From Candidatus Obscuribacterales bacterium (lineage in GTDB: Bacteria; Cyanobacteriota; Vampirovibrionia; Obscuribacterales; Obscuribacteraceae): a stretch of 64,000 nucleotides of DNA. The DNA is taken from contig JAIEOQ010000006.1 of NCBI GenBank assembly GCA_019750335.1, positions 124,001 through 188,000 of the forward strand. The letters are read 5' to 3'. How positions within the stretch are numbered: the stretch's first letter is position 1; the number at the start of each line of letters is the position of its first letter. A program made the translations under genes and the position numbers. The notes beneath the pieces are model-generated. The model worked only from the letters and a program-made list of their open reading frames with translations, was not told the origin of the DNA and did not search any database. Shown here in pieces: positions 16,858 to 25,261 of the stretch.

Positions 16858-19035
16858 TTAACGCGGAGTGCGTATGATGCTGTTAGCGGTAGCTTTGTCG
16901 GTCTGAGCAAGGTTTTCTTTGGCGATATTGATTAGCATGACCAGATCGCGCTTAGGAACCTTGCCGTTCAAACCTTGAGTACCACCGCTGATCAGCTCAT
17001 TTTTGTCGTTACGAAAACGATAAATGATGCGAATCGAAGGTACCGATTCTACGACGGTTGGACGAACAGTCGATCTGCCGTCCCAGTTCGTGTAGTGCGG
17101 ATTTTGTTTGACGTCAATCAGGCTAAAGCTGATCGGGCCGGCATACTCTTTTTCAAGCTGCTTGACTAAGTCTGCCTGTACTTGAGAGTCGACTGAACCA
17201 TCGGTGTAAAGCTCGACGACAACATCGCCATGCATGCCTTTTGTGCTCGGACCGCTGAGGGACTTGGTGAACATTATTCCAGCGAAAATGGCAATGACAA
17301 AAATGCTCACGGCGGCCAGTGCAATACCGGCAAAGAGTCTGTTCCCCCCCTCTGTTTGCGTTTCTTCTTCTTCTTCTTCTTCTTCTTCTTCTTCTTCAAT
17401 TTCAGCTGGCGTTCCGCCAGGATTGTTATCAACTTGCACTCGGGCAAGACGGCGAAGCATGAAAACGATCAGCGACAAAGAAACAACAACAAACCCGCTC
17501 AAAAAGAGGAAGCTGAAGTCGTTGTACCAATAAATCCCGGCTGCTTCGGCTTCGGCTGTGGACAAAGAGTCGCTGAACCACCAGTGTCGGCGATTAGGGC
17601 TCAATGAAACAGTTTTGGCTTCCAGTACTGCTACCGGTATCTTAACGGCAATTTCCAGCTCGTTGTCGTTTTTGAAAACGGCAACTCGGCAGAGGTTTTC
17701 ATTGCCAGCTGTGCCGGAGCCGACTACCGTTGCCCGCTTATTTCGCTGCAAGGCGGAAGCCAGCGCTTCAGCGGCGCCGCTTGTGTGATCGTCGACCAGC
17801 ACTACCAGCTTGTTTGACAACAGCTGTTGTTGGGGAGCGTAGATTTTGCTTGCCGAGCCGTCGCTCCCTATGCGATAGAGACATTTGTTGTCAATCCGGT
17901 AAAGGACAGTGCCGTTCTTTTCCTTTTGGCGTAAAACTTCACCATCGCTCAAAAACAAAGCCGCTGTACGGGCGGCAATTTCGGCGTCATAGCCGCTGCT
18001 GCCGCGCAGGTCCAAAATAGAGCTCGGGTACTGGGAGAGGTACTTTAGATCTGCTTCAGTGAGTGTGAAAGTACGCTCACTGTCAAAATTGCCTGGCGCA
18101 ACACGTCCGACTCCGCTGTTGTTGATGCCGCCATAAGGCTGTCCATAAGCACTCCAGCCGCCTGCCATGTTGGGAATAACCGAGCGGATTGGGTTGACCG
18201 ATACATACTCGGTCTTGTTGCGGAGCAGGGTGAGCTCGATTTTGCTGCCTAAACGCCCGTTCCTTAGCTGCGTTAAAAGCCAGTCGGTTGATTTGCCTGT
18301 GGCATTCAAGTTGTTTACTGCAGCAATGATGTCGTTGATCTTGACTCCGGCAAGGGCTGCCGGGCTGTTTTCCACGACCCCTTCGACAACAAACAGGCTG
18401 CTCGGATTTCTTGCTCTCAGGCTGACACCGATCTTACCGTCGAGATCGCGTTTGACGATAATGTCTTTGTAAACAGCCCCTTCGAGAACGGTCAACTTCA
18501 CAGAAGTATCGGGCGAACCGGAGATTAGGCTAACGGCATCACTGAAGAGCATTCCTTGGATGGAGTGGTCGTTGATGCGCGTTATGGTCCAGCCGGTTTT
18601 CAGTCCGGCATCTTCTGCTGTGGAGGCTTCCTGCACTTCGTCGATAATGATGCAGTGAGCGCTGAGAGCGGTTTTGGGCGTGGCTTGCAGGCCAATGCCG
18701 ATGATGCCGTTTTGCAGGCGGGCTTGCCAGGATTCATACTGCTCTTGGCTTAAAAGCAGAAGATTTTTGTCGCCGACGGCAGCGAGCATTTCGCTGATCG
18801 CTGTTCGCAGTTCATCCTGGTTATGCAGTTTGCCGTCATACTTGTGCTCATAAGCTGCCCAATTGTGCGGCAAATTGCCGACATAACTGTTCTCGATCTG
18901 CTGCCACACCTGAAGGTAGGTTGTTTCAAAAGACTGAGGGGAAGCCGGAGTCTGAGCCTGGCTTGAAGCTGGCTGCAGCAACAAAATCACCAGAACAAGA
19001 GCACTTAAAGAAAACAATCGTGATTGAAAAAACAT
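16858..19035 (-). CDS. Membrane-tethered S41-family (C-terminal processing) peptidase-like protein with PDZ domains and a thioredoxin-like C-terminus
   Basis: The 725-residue protein has a signal peptide (cleavage after 'SSQAQ'), an S41 N-terminal helical region, two PDZ-like modules (about residues 110-190 and 200-275) and an S41 core. The core holds 'SSILDLRGSSGYD' and the serine region 'DDHTSGAAEALASALQ' (about residues 415-430). The expected catalytic Lys of the T-x-G-K-G motif is Asn at about residue 445 (GTAGNEN), so classic Ser-Lys activity may be lost. A membrane helix (508-528) follows, then a 12-residue Glu run, a second helix (567-590) and a C-terminal domain resembling a thioredoxin fold. 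This layout is unlike CtpA/Prc. GGAAAG precedes the ATG. The next gene upstream encodes a chagasin-like protease inhibitor. Confidence 0.85.
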   Translation of the reverse strand: MFFQSRLFSLSALVLVILLLQPASSQAQTPASPQSFETTYLQVWQQIENSYVGNLPHNWAAYEHKYDGKLHNQDELRTAISEMLAAVGDKNLLLLSQEQYESWQARLQNGIIGIGLQATPKTALSAHCIIIDEVQEASTAEDAGLKTGWTITRINDHSIQGMLFSDAVSLISGSPDTSVKLTVLEGAVYKDIIVKRDLDGKIGVSLRARNPSSLFVVEGVVENSPAALAGVKINDIIAAVNNLNATGKSTDWLLTQLRNGRLGSKIELTLLRNKTEYVSVNPIRSVIPNMAGGWSAYGQPYGGINNSGVGRVAPGNFDSERTFTLTEADLKYLSQYPSSILDLRGSSGYDAEIAARTAALFLSDGEVLRQKEKNGTVLYRIDNKCLYRIGSDGSASKIYAPQQQLLSNKLVVLVDDHTSGAAEALASALQRNKRATVVGSGTAGNENLCRVAVFKNDNELEIAVKIPVAVLEAKTVSLSPNRRHWWFSDSLSTAEAEAAGIYWYNDFSFLFLSGFVVVSLSLIVFMLRRLARVQVDNNPGGTPAEIEEEEEEEEEEEETQTEGGNRLFAGIALAAVSIFVIAIFAGIMFTKSLSGPSTKGMHGDVVVELYTDGSVDSQVQADLVKQLEKEYAGPISFSLIDVKQNPHYTNWDGRSTVRPTVVESVPSIRIIYRFRNDKNELISGGTQGLNGKVPKRDLVMLINIAKENLAQTDKATANSIIRTPR
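17362..17397. repeat. Trinucleotide microsatellite (TTC)12
   Basis: Twelve perfect TTC units encode a run of twelve Glu residues in the cytosolic linker of the S41-like protein on the minus strand. Gain or loss of units stays in frame, so linker length could vary between strains. A run of seven C lies just beside it (17344-17350) and would shift frame if it slipped. Confidence 0.95.
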
Positions 19036-19074
19036 GATTTTTTCGCTTTCCAGGCGTAGAAATAAAATGAGGAT

Positions 19075-19113
19075 AGTCCGGTCGAGCCACTAACCACGCG
19101 GCTCGACCGGACT
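19075..19113 (-). terminator. Perfect 14-bp hairpin between the I42 inhibitor and S41-like genes
   Basis: AGTCCGGTCGAGCC (19075-19088) pairs perfectly with 19100-19113 around an 11-base loop. On the minus strand it is followed by ATCCTCATTTTATTT. It may be a terminator or a partial attenuator between two genes of the run. Confidence 0.6.
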
Positions 19114-19136
19114 TAAGTTAAGTCAGGAGCAAAAAC

Positions 19137-20159
19137 TTACTTGACGTCGATAGTCACCGAGTAGGTCCTCGCGGGCTTGCCACCCGGTCGGCTGTACTTG
19201 AGATTGATCGTCGTCGTGCCGGTTTCGTTGGCTTTGAAGGTGTGGACGAATGTCCCCGGCGCACCTTGACGGTCGCTGTTCGAACTGTCCACATAGTCGC
19301 TGCCGCCAACCTGCTCAACTGCTTTACCGGAAGTGCTTTCCACGTCCCAGGTATAGCCGGTGCTGATGTTGCCAGCCAGGCTGATCTTCAAGTCGACGCC
19401 TTTATTCACCGAAATTGTTTGCCCGTCGTTGCGTTCATTGAGCTTGGTTTCAGCTTTCACCTCAACTGCAGGATCGCTGACGTTGACTTTGATCCGGCCA
19501 ACTTCTTTGCCGCTAATTTGGTTGGTGAAAACGATTTCGACAGTGCCTGCTGCTTCAGCCTTCCAGCCCCAGAGGAGCACTTGTCCCTTCTGGAAGGTCG
19601 GACCCTGCTTGGTTACCTGCTTAAGTACGGTGCTGCCACCAAGAGAAGGAGTGTTTAGTGGTTCCTCCACAGTACCGGGATCTCCGGAGAATGGTTGCAC
19701 CACTTGCAGAGAGTCGCCGACATTGAGCTCAATGTCATTGACAGGTTGCTTGCCGCCGATATTGTTGTAGTTGAGAGTCTGGTCCCCACCGGTAGCTGCA
19801 GCGCTGCCAGGCGCGGCCTTTACGGTGACCTTGATCTTGTAAGTAGGAGCTACCGTAGCCAGTCCTTGGCTGGACATGCTGACGGTGATTTCGCCGGTGC
19901 CAGCACGGACTGCACGCAGGTTGCCGACCTCGTTGAAAGTGTTGTGCGGGCGTTCTTGCAAAATTTCGCCCTTGCCGTCGGTGTCGGTGGCCGAAATTTT
20001 GGCGCTGTTGTTTTCAAAAACGATACTTTCGCCTTGAACGACTTCCAGCTCCTTCGGTACCGGCTTGCTCAAGTCGACAGTGGCAGCCGAAGCCGAATTG
20101 GCAAAGACGGTGCTAAGGCCAAATACGAACGCGAAAGCGGCAATGATATACTTTTTCAT
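19137..20159 (-). CDS. Secreted protein with a C-terminal chagasin-like (I42) protease inhibitor domain
   Basis: The 340-residue protein has a Sec signal peptide ending 'NSASA' and several beta-sandwich-like segments. The last 105 residues resemble the chagasin/amoebiasin I42 family, which inhibits papain-like cysteine peptidases. The three inhibitory loops are recognisable: 'NISTGYTWDV' (family NPTTGYxW), a Gly-rich loop 'GAPGTFVHTF', and 'LKYSRPGG' (family RPW/F-like). The N-terminal 'VDLSKPVPKELEVVQGESIVF' closely matches the protein at 21446-22024, so they share an N-terminal domain. I chose the ATG at 20159, preceded by AGGAAAG, instead of one 51 bases upstream. A role in protecting the cell from its own or foreign proteases is inferred. 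Confidence 0.8.
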   Translation of the reverse strand: MKKYIIAAFAFVFGLSTVFANSASAATVDLSKPVPKELEVVQGESIVFENNSAKISATDTDGKGEILQERPHNTFNEVGNLRAVRAGTGEITVSMSSQGLATVAPTYKIKVTVKAAPGSAAATGGDQTLNYNNIGGKQPVNDIELNVGDSLQVVQPFSGDPGTVEEPLNTPSLGGSTVLKQVTKQGPTFQKGQVLLWGWKAEAAGTVEIVFTNQISGKEVGRIKVNVSDPAVEVKAETKLNERNDGQTISVNKGVDLKISLAGNISTGYTWDVESTSGKAVEQVGGSDYVDSSNSDRQGAPGTFVHTFKANETGTTTINLKYSRPGGKPARTYSVTIDVK

Positions 20160-20299
20160 TGTTTTTCTTTCCTGGCGATTTTGCTTAACGAACACTGTCC
20201 GGTGCCCCATGCACGAGACAGCTCGTCAGCATAAAAACAGGGTTTTACGGGCAATCGTAATAGCCTGCTTACGGATTAGTACCTCTCTCGACAAACGAA

Positions 20300-21418
20300 T
20301 TACTTATCTCGACGAAACGAAATGTGCACGCCGTTGAGATTCAGATGCTCTATGTTGCCAGGCAAATGATTGTGACTGGACGAAAGATTGTCGCAATCAT
20401 AAACATTGAGTGAGCGCAAAGTATCAGGTAATTCGGGCAATTCGGTAAGCCAGTCGCAGCTCCAAACTCTCAGCTCTTTAAGGCTGTTCGGTACTTCCAG
20501 CTTGTAGGACCGAGGCAAGCTGTTCAAATACTGCAGATCAAGCACTTCAAGCGCCGGAGGTAGCTTTGGCAAAGTCTGGAGCGCTATATCTTGCAGCCAC
20601 AAATTTTTCAAGGTTGCCGGCAGCGTATCCTGCAGCTTGTTGAACTTGAGGCAATACTGAATATGGAGCTTCTCCAGCTTTGGTGGCAAGTTGGTCAACT
20701 CGGTCAACCATTGACAGTTTTGAATTGACAAATTGCTCAGCGTATTAGGCAATGTCGGCAGTTTAGTCAATTTGTCAATGCCGTCCATTTTAAGCGTGGT
20801 AAGCGCCCCCGGTAGCGTCGGCAACGAACTGAGCTTCCCGCAGTTCATCAATCTCAGCTCGGTCAAGCTGGCAGGTAAGCTCGGTAGTGTGGTCAAGTTG
20901 TTGCAACAAGCCACATCCAGAAATGTCAGAGTGACCGGCAAGTTCGGCAGTGCCGGCGTGCCGCAAAAGGAAATTCTCAGCTCTTGGAGATTTTTTGACA
21001 ATGCCGGCAAGTTAAATTTGTTGCAGCCATCAAAATCCAGCTTCTCCAAGCCAGCCGGCAGTGTCGGCAAAGTGGTCAGTCCCTCGCAGTTCTGGATAAC
21101 CAAACTTTTCAGACTGCTGGGCAAAGCGGGCAAACTCGTCAATCCGTCGCAGCTGGAAATAACCAGAACTCGCAAGCCATCAGGCAAAGCCGGTAGGCTG
21201 GTCAGCTTATCATGGCTCATGATCCAGAGAATTTTAGCTTCAGCCGGGAATGCCGGGATGCTCGTGATCTCTTCATTGCGCAAATCACCAAGGCTAATGG
21301 TGACTTCACCATTAGGACTGACGCGCAGCTCTTGGGGCGTGGCTTCACGCGCAGAAGCTAACGAAAGACCACTTGCCAGACACACAACAAAAGCAAGCAG
21401 CGGAAAAATTTTGTTCAT
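20300..21418 (-). CDS. Secreted leucine-rich repeat protein
   Basis: The 372-residue protein starts with a Sec signal peptide (cleavage after 'LASA') and then consists almost wholly of about 13 leucine-rich repeats of 20-23 residues. The pattern is LPxLPxxLxxLxIxxCxxL, close to the bacterial LPX class found in IpaH/YopM-type effectors, but no ligase or secretion-effector domain follows. The regularly placed Cys after each strand is distinctive. Such proteins normally bind other proteins at the surface. AGGAAA precedes the ATG. It is 27 bases downstream of the gene at 21446 and belongs to the same run. Confidence 0.85.
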   Translation of the reverse strand: MNKIFPLLAFVVCLASGLSLASAREATPQELRVSPNGEVTISLGDLRNEEITSIPAFPAEAKILWIMSHDKLTSLPALPDGLRVLVISSCDGLTSLPALPSSLKSLVIQNCEGLTTLPTLPAGLEKLDFDGCNKFNLPALSKNLQELRISFCGTPALPNLPVTLTFLDVACCNNLTTLPSLPASLTELRLMNCGKLSSLPTLPGALTTLKMDGIDKLTKLPTLPNTLSNLSIQNCQWLTELTNLPPKLEKLHIQYCLKFNKLQDTLPATLKNLWLQDIALQTLPKLPPALEVLDLQYLNSLPRSYKLEVPNSLKELRVWSCDWLTELPELPDTLRSLNVYDCDNLSSSHNHLPGNIEHLNLNGVHISFRRDK

Positions 21419-21445
21419 TGGTTTTCCTGAAGATATTGAGAAGTT

Positions 21446-22024
21446 TTAGTCTATTTCTTCGAACTCTTCGACGTGATCGATGTCGGGCTGGTTGCGCACG
21501 TGGTCCATTAGTTCGTACAGCTCTTCCTCGGTCTCCACTGTTACTGTGTAAGCATTGGGTGCATAGGACTGCACGTCACTGATTACATAACCGGAAAGCA
21601 GGACGTATACGTCTTCTTCGTTGACGTCCTTGCTCCAGTAAATCGTAATCTGGTGGGTGTAACTAATCACTTCGGGCTTCGGCAGCACCGTGAGTTTGAT
21701 CATTTCGGTGCGCGTGATGGAAAAGGCGCTTTCCAGACTGCGCTTTACTGTGAGCTCGCTGGATCCGGCTTGGGTGACGAAGAATTTGGCGGACTCGTCC
21801 TTGCCTGCTTTTTCCGCTTTCAGAAGCTCGCCTTGGCCTTCGGTGGTTTTGTTTGTCACAGTGACCTTGGCATTGATGAAAACGATGGTGTCTTCGGCTG
21901 TGACGGTGATTTCTTGCGGCAATTTCTTGCTCAGATCCACCGTAAAAGGCTCGGCGTGAGCCGAGCTGCCATTGAGAAAAGCAGCAATCACCATTGCTGC
22001 AGCCAGACAAATAAGCTTTTTCAT
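21446..22024 (-). CDS. Secreted hypothetical protein sharing an N-terminal domain with the I42 protein
   Basis: The 192-residue product has a signal peptide (cleavage after 'SSAHA'), then a domain starting 'VDLSKKLPQEITVTAEDTIV'. This domain aligns with the mature N-terminus of the chagasin-like protein at 19137-20159, and both contain 'GEGELL/GKGEILQ'-like and 'SSELTVKRS/TGEITVSMS'-like strands. The C-terminal 70 residues are different: acidic, with a predicted alpha/beta BON-like pattern ('YVLLSGYVISDVQSYAPNAY') and an acidic tail. It is periplasmic or secreted, and its function is unknown. Confidence 0.75.
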   Translation of the reverse strand: MKKLICLAAAMVIAAFLNGSSAHAEPFTVDLSKKLPQEITVTAEDTIVFINAKVTVTNKTTEGQGELLKAEKAGKDESAKFFVTQAGSSELTVKRSLESAFSITRTEMIKLTVLPKPEVISYTHQITIYWSKDVNEEDVYVLLSGYVISDVQSYAPNAYTVTVETEEELYELMDHVRNQPDIDHVEEFEEID

Positions 22025-22072
22025 GGGAATGTTGTTCCTTGACTGATGGTCGGAAAACTACAAAAAATTCAG

Positions 22073-22429
22073 TTAGCAAGCCCCGCCGGATCTCAGGATG
22101 TCAGCTTTGAGCTGGTTGAAACCCTTGTTCCGGCTGGAGCCGATCAGATGCAAAAGCTTGCCGCCGGCGCGAAAGCTATGGATGTGATTTCGTTCGTCGC
22201 TGCTACGCGGGCTGACGGAGAAAGTTTGGCTCGATTCGACGAGCTCGAAGTGGACTTCTGCAGCTTCACTTTCTTCCTCTTCTTGAACAAGTAGAATCGG
22301 GTTGCCATCGGTGTCGGCGGCAACTTGAAGAACAGTGTATTCGCTGTGCAAGGACAAAGTGAACGCTCCTTTTTCTCTAGGGAGCTTATGCTCGCGGATG
22401 ACGACGGTTCGATCGAGAGAGAAAAGCAT
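22073..22429 (-). CDS. Hypothetical protein
   Basis: This is a 118-residue protein without signal peptide or membrane helix. The first 60 residues alternate polar and hydrophobic residues as in a small beta-barrel or sandwich ('FTLSLHSEYTVLQVAADTDG'), followed by an acidic stretch 'EEEESEAAE'. The family is not recognised. The gene lies 31 bases after tldE and 48 bases before the secreted-protein gene. The ribosome binding site is weak. Confidence 0.5.
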   Translation of the reverse strand: MLFSLDRTVVIREHKLPREKGAFTLSLHSEYTVLQVAADTDGNPILLVQEEEESEAAEVHFELVESSQTFSVSPRSSDERNHIHSFRAGGKLLHLIGSSRNKGFNQLKADILRSGGAC

Positions 22430-22460
22430 TGTTTGTTTTCGCTTGTTTGGTGAAAGGGAG

Positions 22461-23786
22461 TTATTCGCCGCCGATGGTCATGGATTCGAACTTCAGTGTC
22501 GGGGAATTAATGCTGCTGCGAAACTCTAAGTCATTGCCGATGCTTTGCAGACCGGCAAGCATTTGAGGCAGAGTGCTGGCGACGGTGATTGCATTGACCG
22601 GATAAGTAAGCTTGCCGTTCTCAATCCAAATTCCGGAGGCGCCCAGAGAATAGGCGCCGCTGACGACTTTGAATCCTGGACCCGAAACGTTCGTCAAATA
22701 CAAGCCGCAAGGCACCGAAGCGATGATCTCTTCCGGCGTCTGTTCGCCGGGCTTGATGTAGAGATTGGATGTGTCACCGCAGTTTGCTTTGCAGCCCAAT
22801 TTGCGAGCGGAGTAAGGGTCGAGGAAATAACCCTCAAGTTTGCCGGCGTCCACGATTGTGCGTTTGCGTGAGACTAAGCCTTGTTTGCGGAAAGGCGATG
22901 AGCCCAGAGCTCCCGGAATAAGCGGATCGTCAATCACGTGCAGGTTGGTAGCAGCTATTTGCATGCCGACCTTTCCGGCTAAGAAAGAGCTGTTTTGGTA
23001 AATCAAGTTGCCGGCAAGGGCGCTGGCGAATTGTGACAGAAGTCGGCTGGCCATGGTCTGGTCGAAAACAACCGGGACGACTTGCGACTTGACGCGTTTA
23101 GCGCCCAGCTGCTGCAAAGCCCGCTCAGCTGCTTTTGCGCCGATTGCTTCAGCGCTCGGCAAGTTGGCGAATTTGCAGTTCTTTACCCCCCAGCTGCCCA
23201 CCTTCATTTCGCCGCCATCAGAGGCGATAACAACTGCGGATAGCGTGCATGTGCTTGTGACAAGACTGCCGATAAATCCTTGCGAACTGGCATAAACAAA
23301 CGTTCTGCGCATGTCGGAAAAAGTAGCGCCTTCCGAGCCGCTGATTCGTTTGTCCGAAGACATAGCTGCAGCTTCGGCGGCTTTGGCAATGTCAATCTTT
23401 TTGCTGGGTGAAATGGCGCCGATTGCCGGATCGTAGAGATCCAAGTCGGGGATCTTAACAGCCAGCAATTCTTTCTCGGGCAAGCCGGCAAACTCGTCCT
23501 CCGGACAATACTGAGCTAAAGCGATTGTTTCGCGAATGAGCTTAGTCAGAGGGCGTCGCCGGACATCGCTTGTCGATGTGGAAGCGCTCTTCTTGCCGAG
23601 AAAAACGCACAGCTTGAGTGACAAACCTTGAGCTACTCCTTGCAGCTCCTCCACTTGACCGAGACGAACACTTGTGTCGACCGACTCGTAATCGATGATC
23701 GTCACTTCACAATCGCTAGCGCCTAAGCGCTTAGCTTCTTTGAGCACGAAAGCAGCAAGCTCTTCCCATTTTGTGCTTGTTTTCAT
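22461..23786 (-). CDS. pmbA: TldE/PmbA, subunit of the TldD-TldE metalloprotease
   Basis: TldE (PmbA) pairs with TldD to form a heterodimeric peptidase that trims unfolded or modified peptides; in E. coli it removes the microcin B17 leader and degrades CcdA. Family marks include 'SVRLGQVEELQGV' near the N-terminus, 'VVPVVFDQTMASRLLSQF', 'GLVSRKRTIVDAGKLEGYFLD' and 'TPEEIIASVPCGLYLTNVSG'. TldE lacks its own HExxxH, and so does this protein. I chose the ATG at 23786: AGGAG is well placed and the tldD stop lies 5 bases upstream. The longer frame would overlap tldD. At 441 residues it has the normal length. Confidence 0.93.
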   Translation of the reverse strand: MKTSTKWEELAAFVLKEAKRLGASDCEVTIIDYESVDTSVRLGQVEELQGVAQGLSLKLCVFLGKKSASTSTSDVRRRPLTKLIRETIALAQYCPEDEFAGLPEKELLAVKIPDLDLYDPAIGAISPSKKIDIAKAAEAAAMSSDKRISGSEGATFSDMRRTFVYASSQGFIGSLVTSTCTLSAVVIASDGGEMKVGSWGVKNCKFANLPSAEAIGAKAAERALQQLGAKRVKSQVVPVVFDQTMASRLLSQFASALAGNLIYQNSSFLAGKVGMQIAATNLHVIDDPLIPGALGSSPFRKQGLVSRKRTIVDAGKLEGYFLDPYSARKLGCKANCGDTSNLYIKPGEQTPEEIIASVPCGLYLTNVSGPGFKVVSGAYSLGASGIWIENGKLTYPVNAITVASTLPQMLAGLQSIGNDLEFRSSINSPTLKFESMTIGGE

Positions 23787-23791
23787 CTGAG

Positions 23792-25261
23792 TTAGCTCCT
23801 GGTACCGCCGACAGTGACACGGTCGATGCGGACGGTAGGCATGCCGACACAAACCGGCACGTCTTGATTGTTTTTGCCGCAAGTACCGATGCCTTCATCG
23901 AGGGAAACGTCATTGCCGACCATTGAAACATTGTGCAAAGCTTTCGGTCCGTTGCCGATCAAAGTGGCGCCCTTGACCATGCGGGTCAGTTTGCCGTTTT
24001 CGATCAGGTAAGCGCCGGAAGTGCTGAAAGTAAAGTCGCCGCTTGTGATGTCCACTTGCCCGCCGGGGAAGCTCAAAGCAAAAAGACCGTATTTGACTGA
24101 GGCGATGATCTCTTCCGGCGTCGATTGTCCACCGGCAAGATAGGTGTTTGCCATGCGCGGCATCGGTGCATGCTCATAACTTTCGCGCCTGCCGTTGCCG
24201 GTAGCGGCGACACCCATTAAACGGGCGTTCATCTGGTCCTGCAAATAGCCTTGGAGCACGCCGTTCTCGATCAACACAGTTCGCCCCGTAGGCGTTCCTT
24301 CGTCGTCGATGTTCAGGGAGCCTCGTTTGTTGGCCATGGTGCCGTCGTCGATCACCGTGCAGAGCGGCGATGCCACTTTCTGTCCAACAAGACCGCTGAA
24401 AGCCGAGCTGCCTTTGCGGTTGTAATCGCCTTCCAGACCGTGTCCGACTGCTTCGTGAATCAACACGCCCGGCCAGCCGTTGCCGAGAACGACGGTCATC
24501 TCTCCGGCCGGTGCTGCCTCAGCGTTGAGCAGATCGACAGCTTCTTTGGCTGCTTCGGTTGCGTAGCGTTGCCACAGTTCACCGTTGAGAAAGTGGCTGA
24601 ACTCAACCCGTCCGCCGCCGCCGCGCTTGGCTGTTTCTCGTCGCTGGCCTTCCTGAGCCAAGCACTGGACGTTCAAGCGCAGCATCGGTCGTTTGTCGTA
24701 GACCAAATTGCCGAGCGAGGTGGCGATGATTATCACCCGCTCATCTACAGCCAGTGAAACGGTCACATTCTTGATTCGCGGATCATAGGCCCGGGCGGCG
24801 GCATCGATAGACTGCAGCAAGGCAATCTTTTCGCTCAGAGGCATGCCCAAAGGCGAATTCTGAAGCGAATACAGATCGTGTGCCTGTACCGCACCCTTGT
24901 TTTTGGAATCGGTGTTCACGGGCACCGAAGACAAGTCTCCGGCATGCTGGCAAATATCAGCAGCAATTCCGGCTGCTTTGCGTAAGTTGGTGAAAGTGAC
25001 ATGGTCGGTCGGTGAATAACCGACTTTGTCGCCGATCACCACGCGTACACCGGCGCCTTTGCTGACACTGCGGCTGGGATTCTTGAGAATCCTTTCGTCC
25101 AGAGTCAAAAACTCAAGCACACCGGCTTCAAGATAAATATCGCAAAAGGCTTGTTTGGGATTAAGGCGCAGAGCATGAGCCAAAACCCGATCCAGCTGAG
25201 AGCCGGTCAAACCAAAAATTTTGTGCAGCTGTTGTGCTGCTGATTCATTCGCTTTATCCAT
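23792..25261 (-). CDS. tldD: TldD, catalytic subunit of the TldD-TldE metalloprotease
   Basis: TldD carries the zinc site of the TldD-TldE peptidase, seen here as 'IHEAVGHGLEGDYNR' (HExxxH plus a downstream Glu) near residue 265. Other family marks are 'VLGNGWPGVLIHEAVG', 'TVIDDGTMANKRGS' and 'DDEGTPTGRTVLIENG'. At 489 residues it matches the usual 480-490. It heads the minus-strand run and is coupled to tldE with a 5-base gap. GAGG precedes the ATG. In most genomes tldD and tldE are apart or stand alone; here they precede a set of exported and small proteins that could be substrates or clients, which is inference. Confidence 0.95.
   Translation of the reverse strand: MDKANESAAQQLHKIFGLTGSQLDRVLAHALRLNPKQAFCDIYLEAGVLEFLTLDERILKNPSRSVSKGAGVRVVIGDKVGYSPTDHVTFTNLRKAAGIAADICQHAGDLSSVPVNTDSKNKGAVQAHDLYSLQNSPLGMPLSEKIALLQSIDAAARAYDPRIKNVTVSLAVDERVIIIATSLGNLVYDKRPMLRLNVQCLAQEGQRRETAKRGGGGRVEFSHFLNGELWQRYATEAAKEAVDLLNAEAAPAGEMTVVLGNGWPGVLIHEAVGHGLEGDYNRKGSSAFSGLVGQKVASPLCTVIDDGTMANKRGSLNIDDEGTPTGRTVLIENGVLQGYLQDQMNARLMGVAATGNGRRESYEHAPMPRMANTYLAGGQSTPEEIIASVKYGLFALSFPGGQVDITSGDFTFSTSGAYLIENGKLTRMVKGATLIGNGPKALHNVSMVGNDVSLDEGIGTCGKNNQDVPVCVGMPTVRIDRVTVGGTRS

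Noticed and set aside
17230-17607. Plus-strand frame with a poly-Phe run (and a second with poly-Ser)
   Set aside because: These are antisense readings of the TTC microsatellite in the S41-like gene.
20733-21449. 238-residue plus-strand frame opposite the leucine-rich repeat gene
   Set aside because: It is the mirror of the repetitive minus-strand gene; long antisense frames are expected from repeated codons, and no start signal is visible.
22461-25261. Azole-modified peptide (microcin-like) cluster around tldD-tldE
   Set aside because: No YcaO, cyclodehydratase, dehydrogenase or lanthipeptide-type enzyme is encoded nearby.
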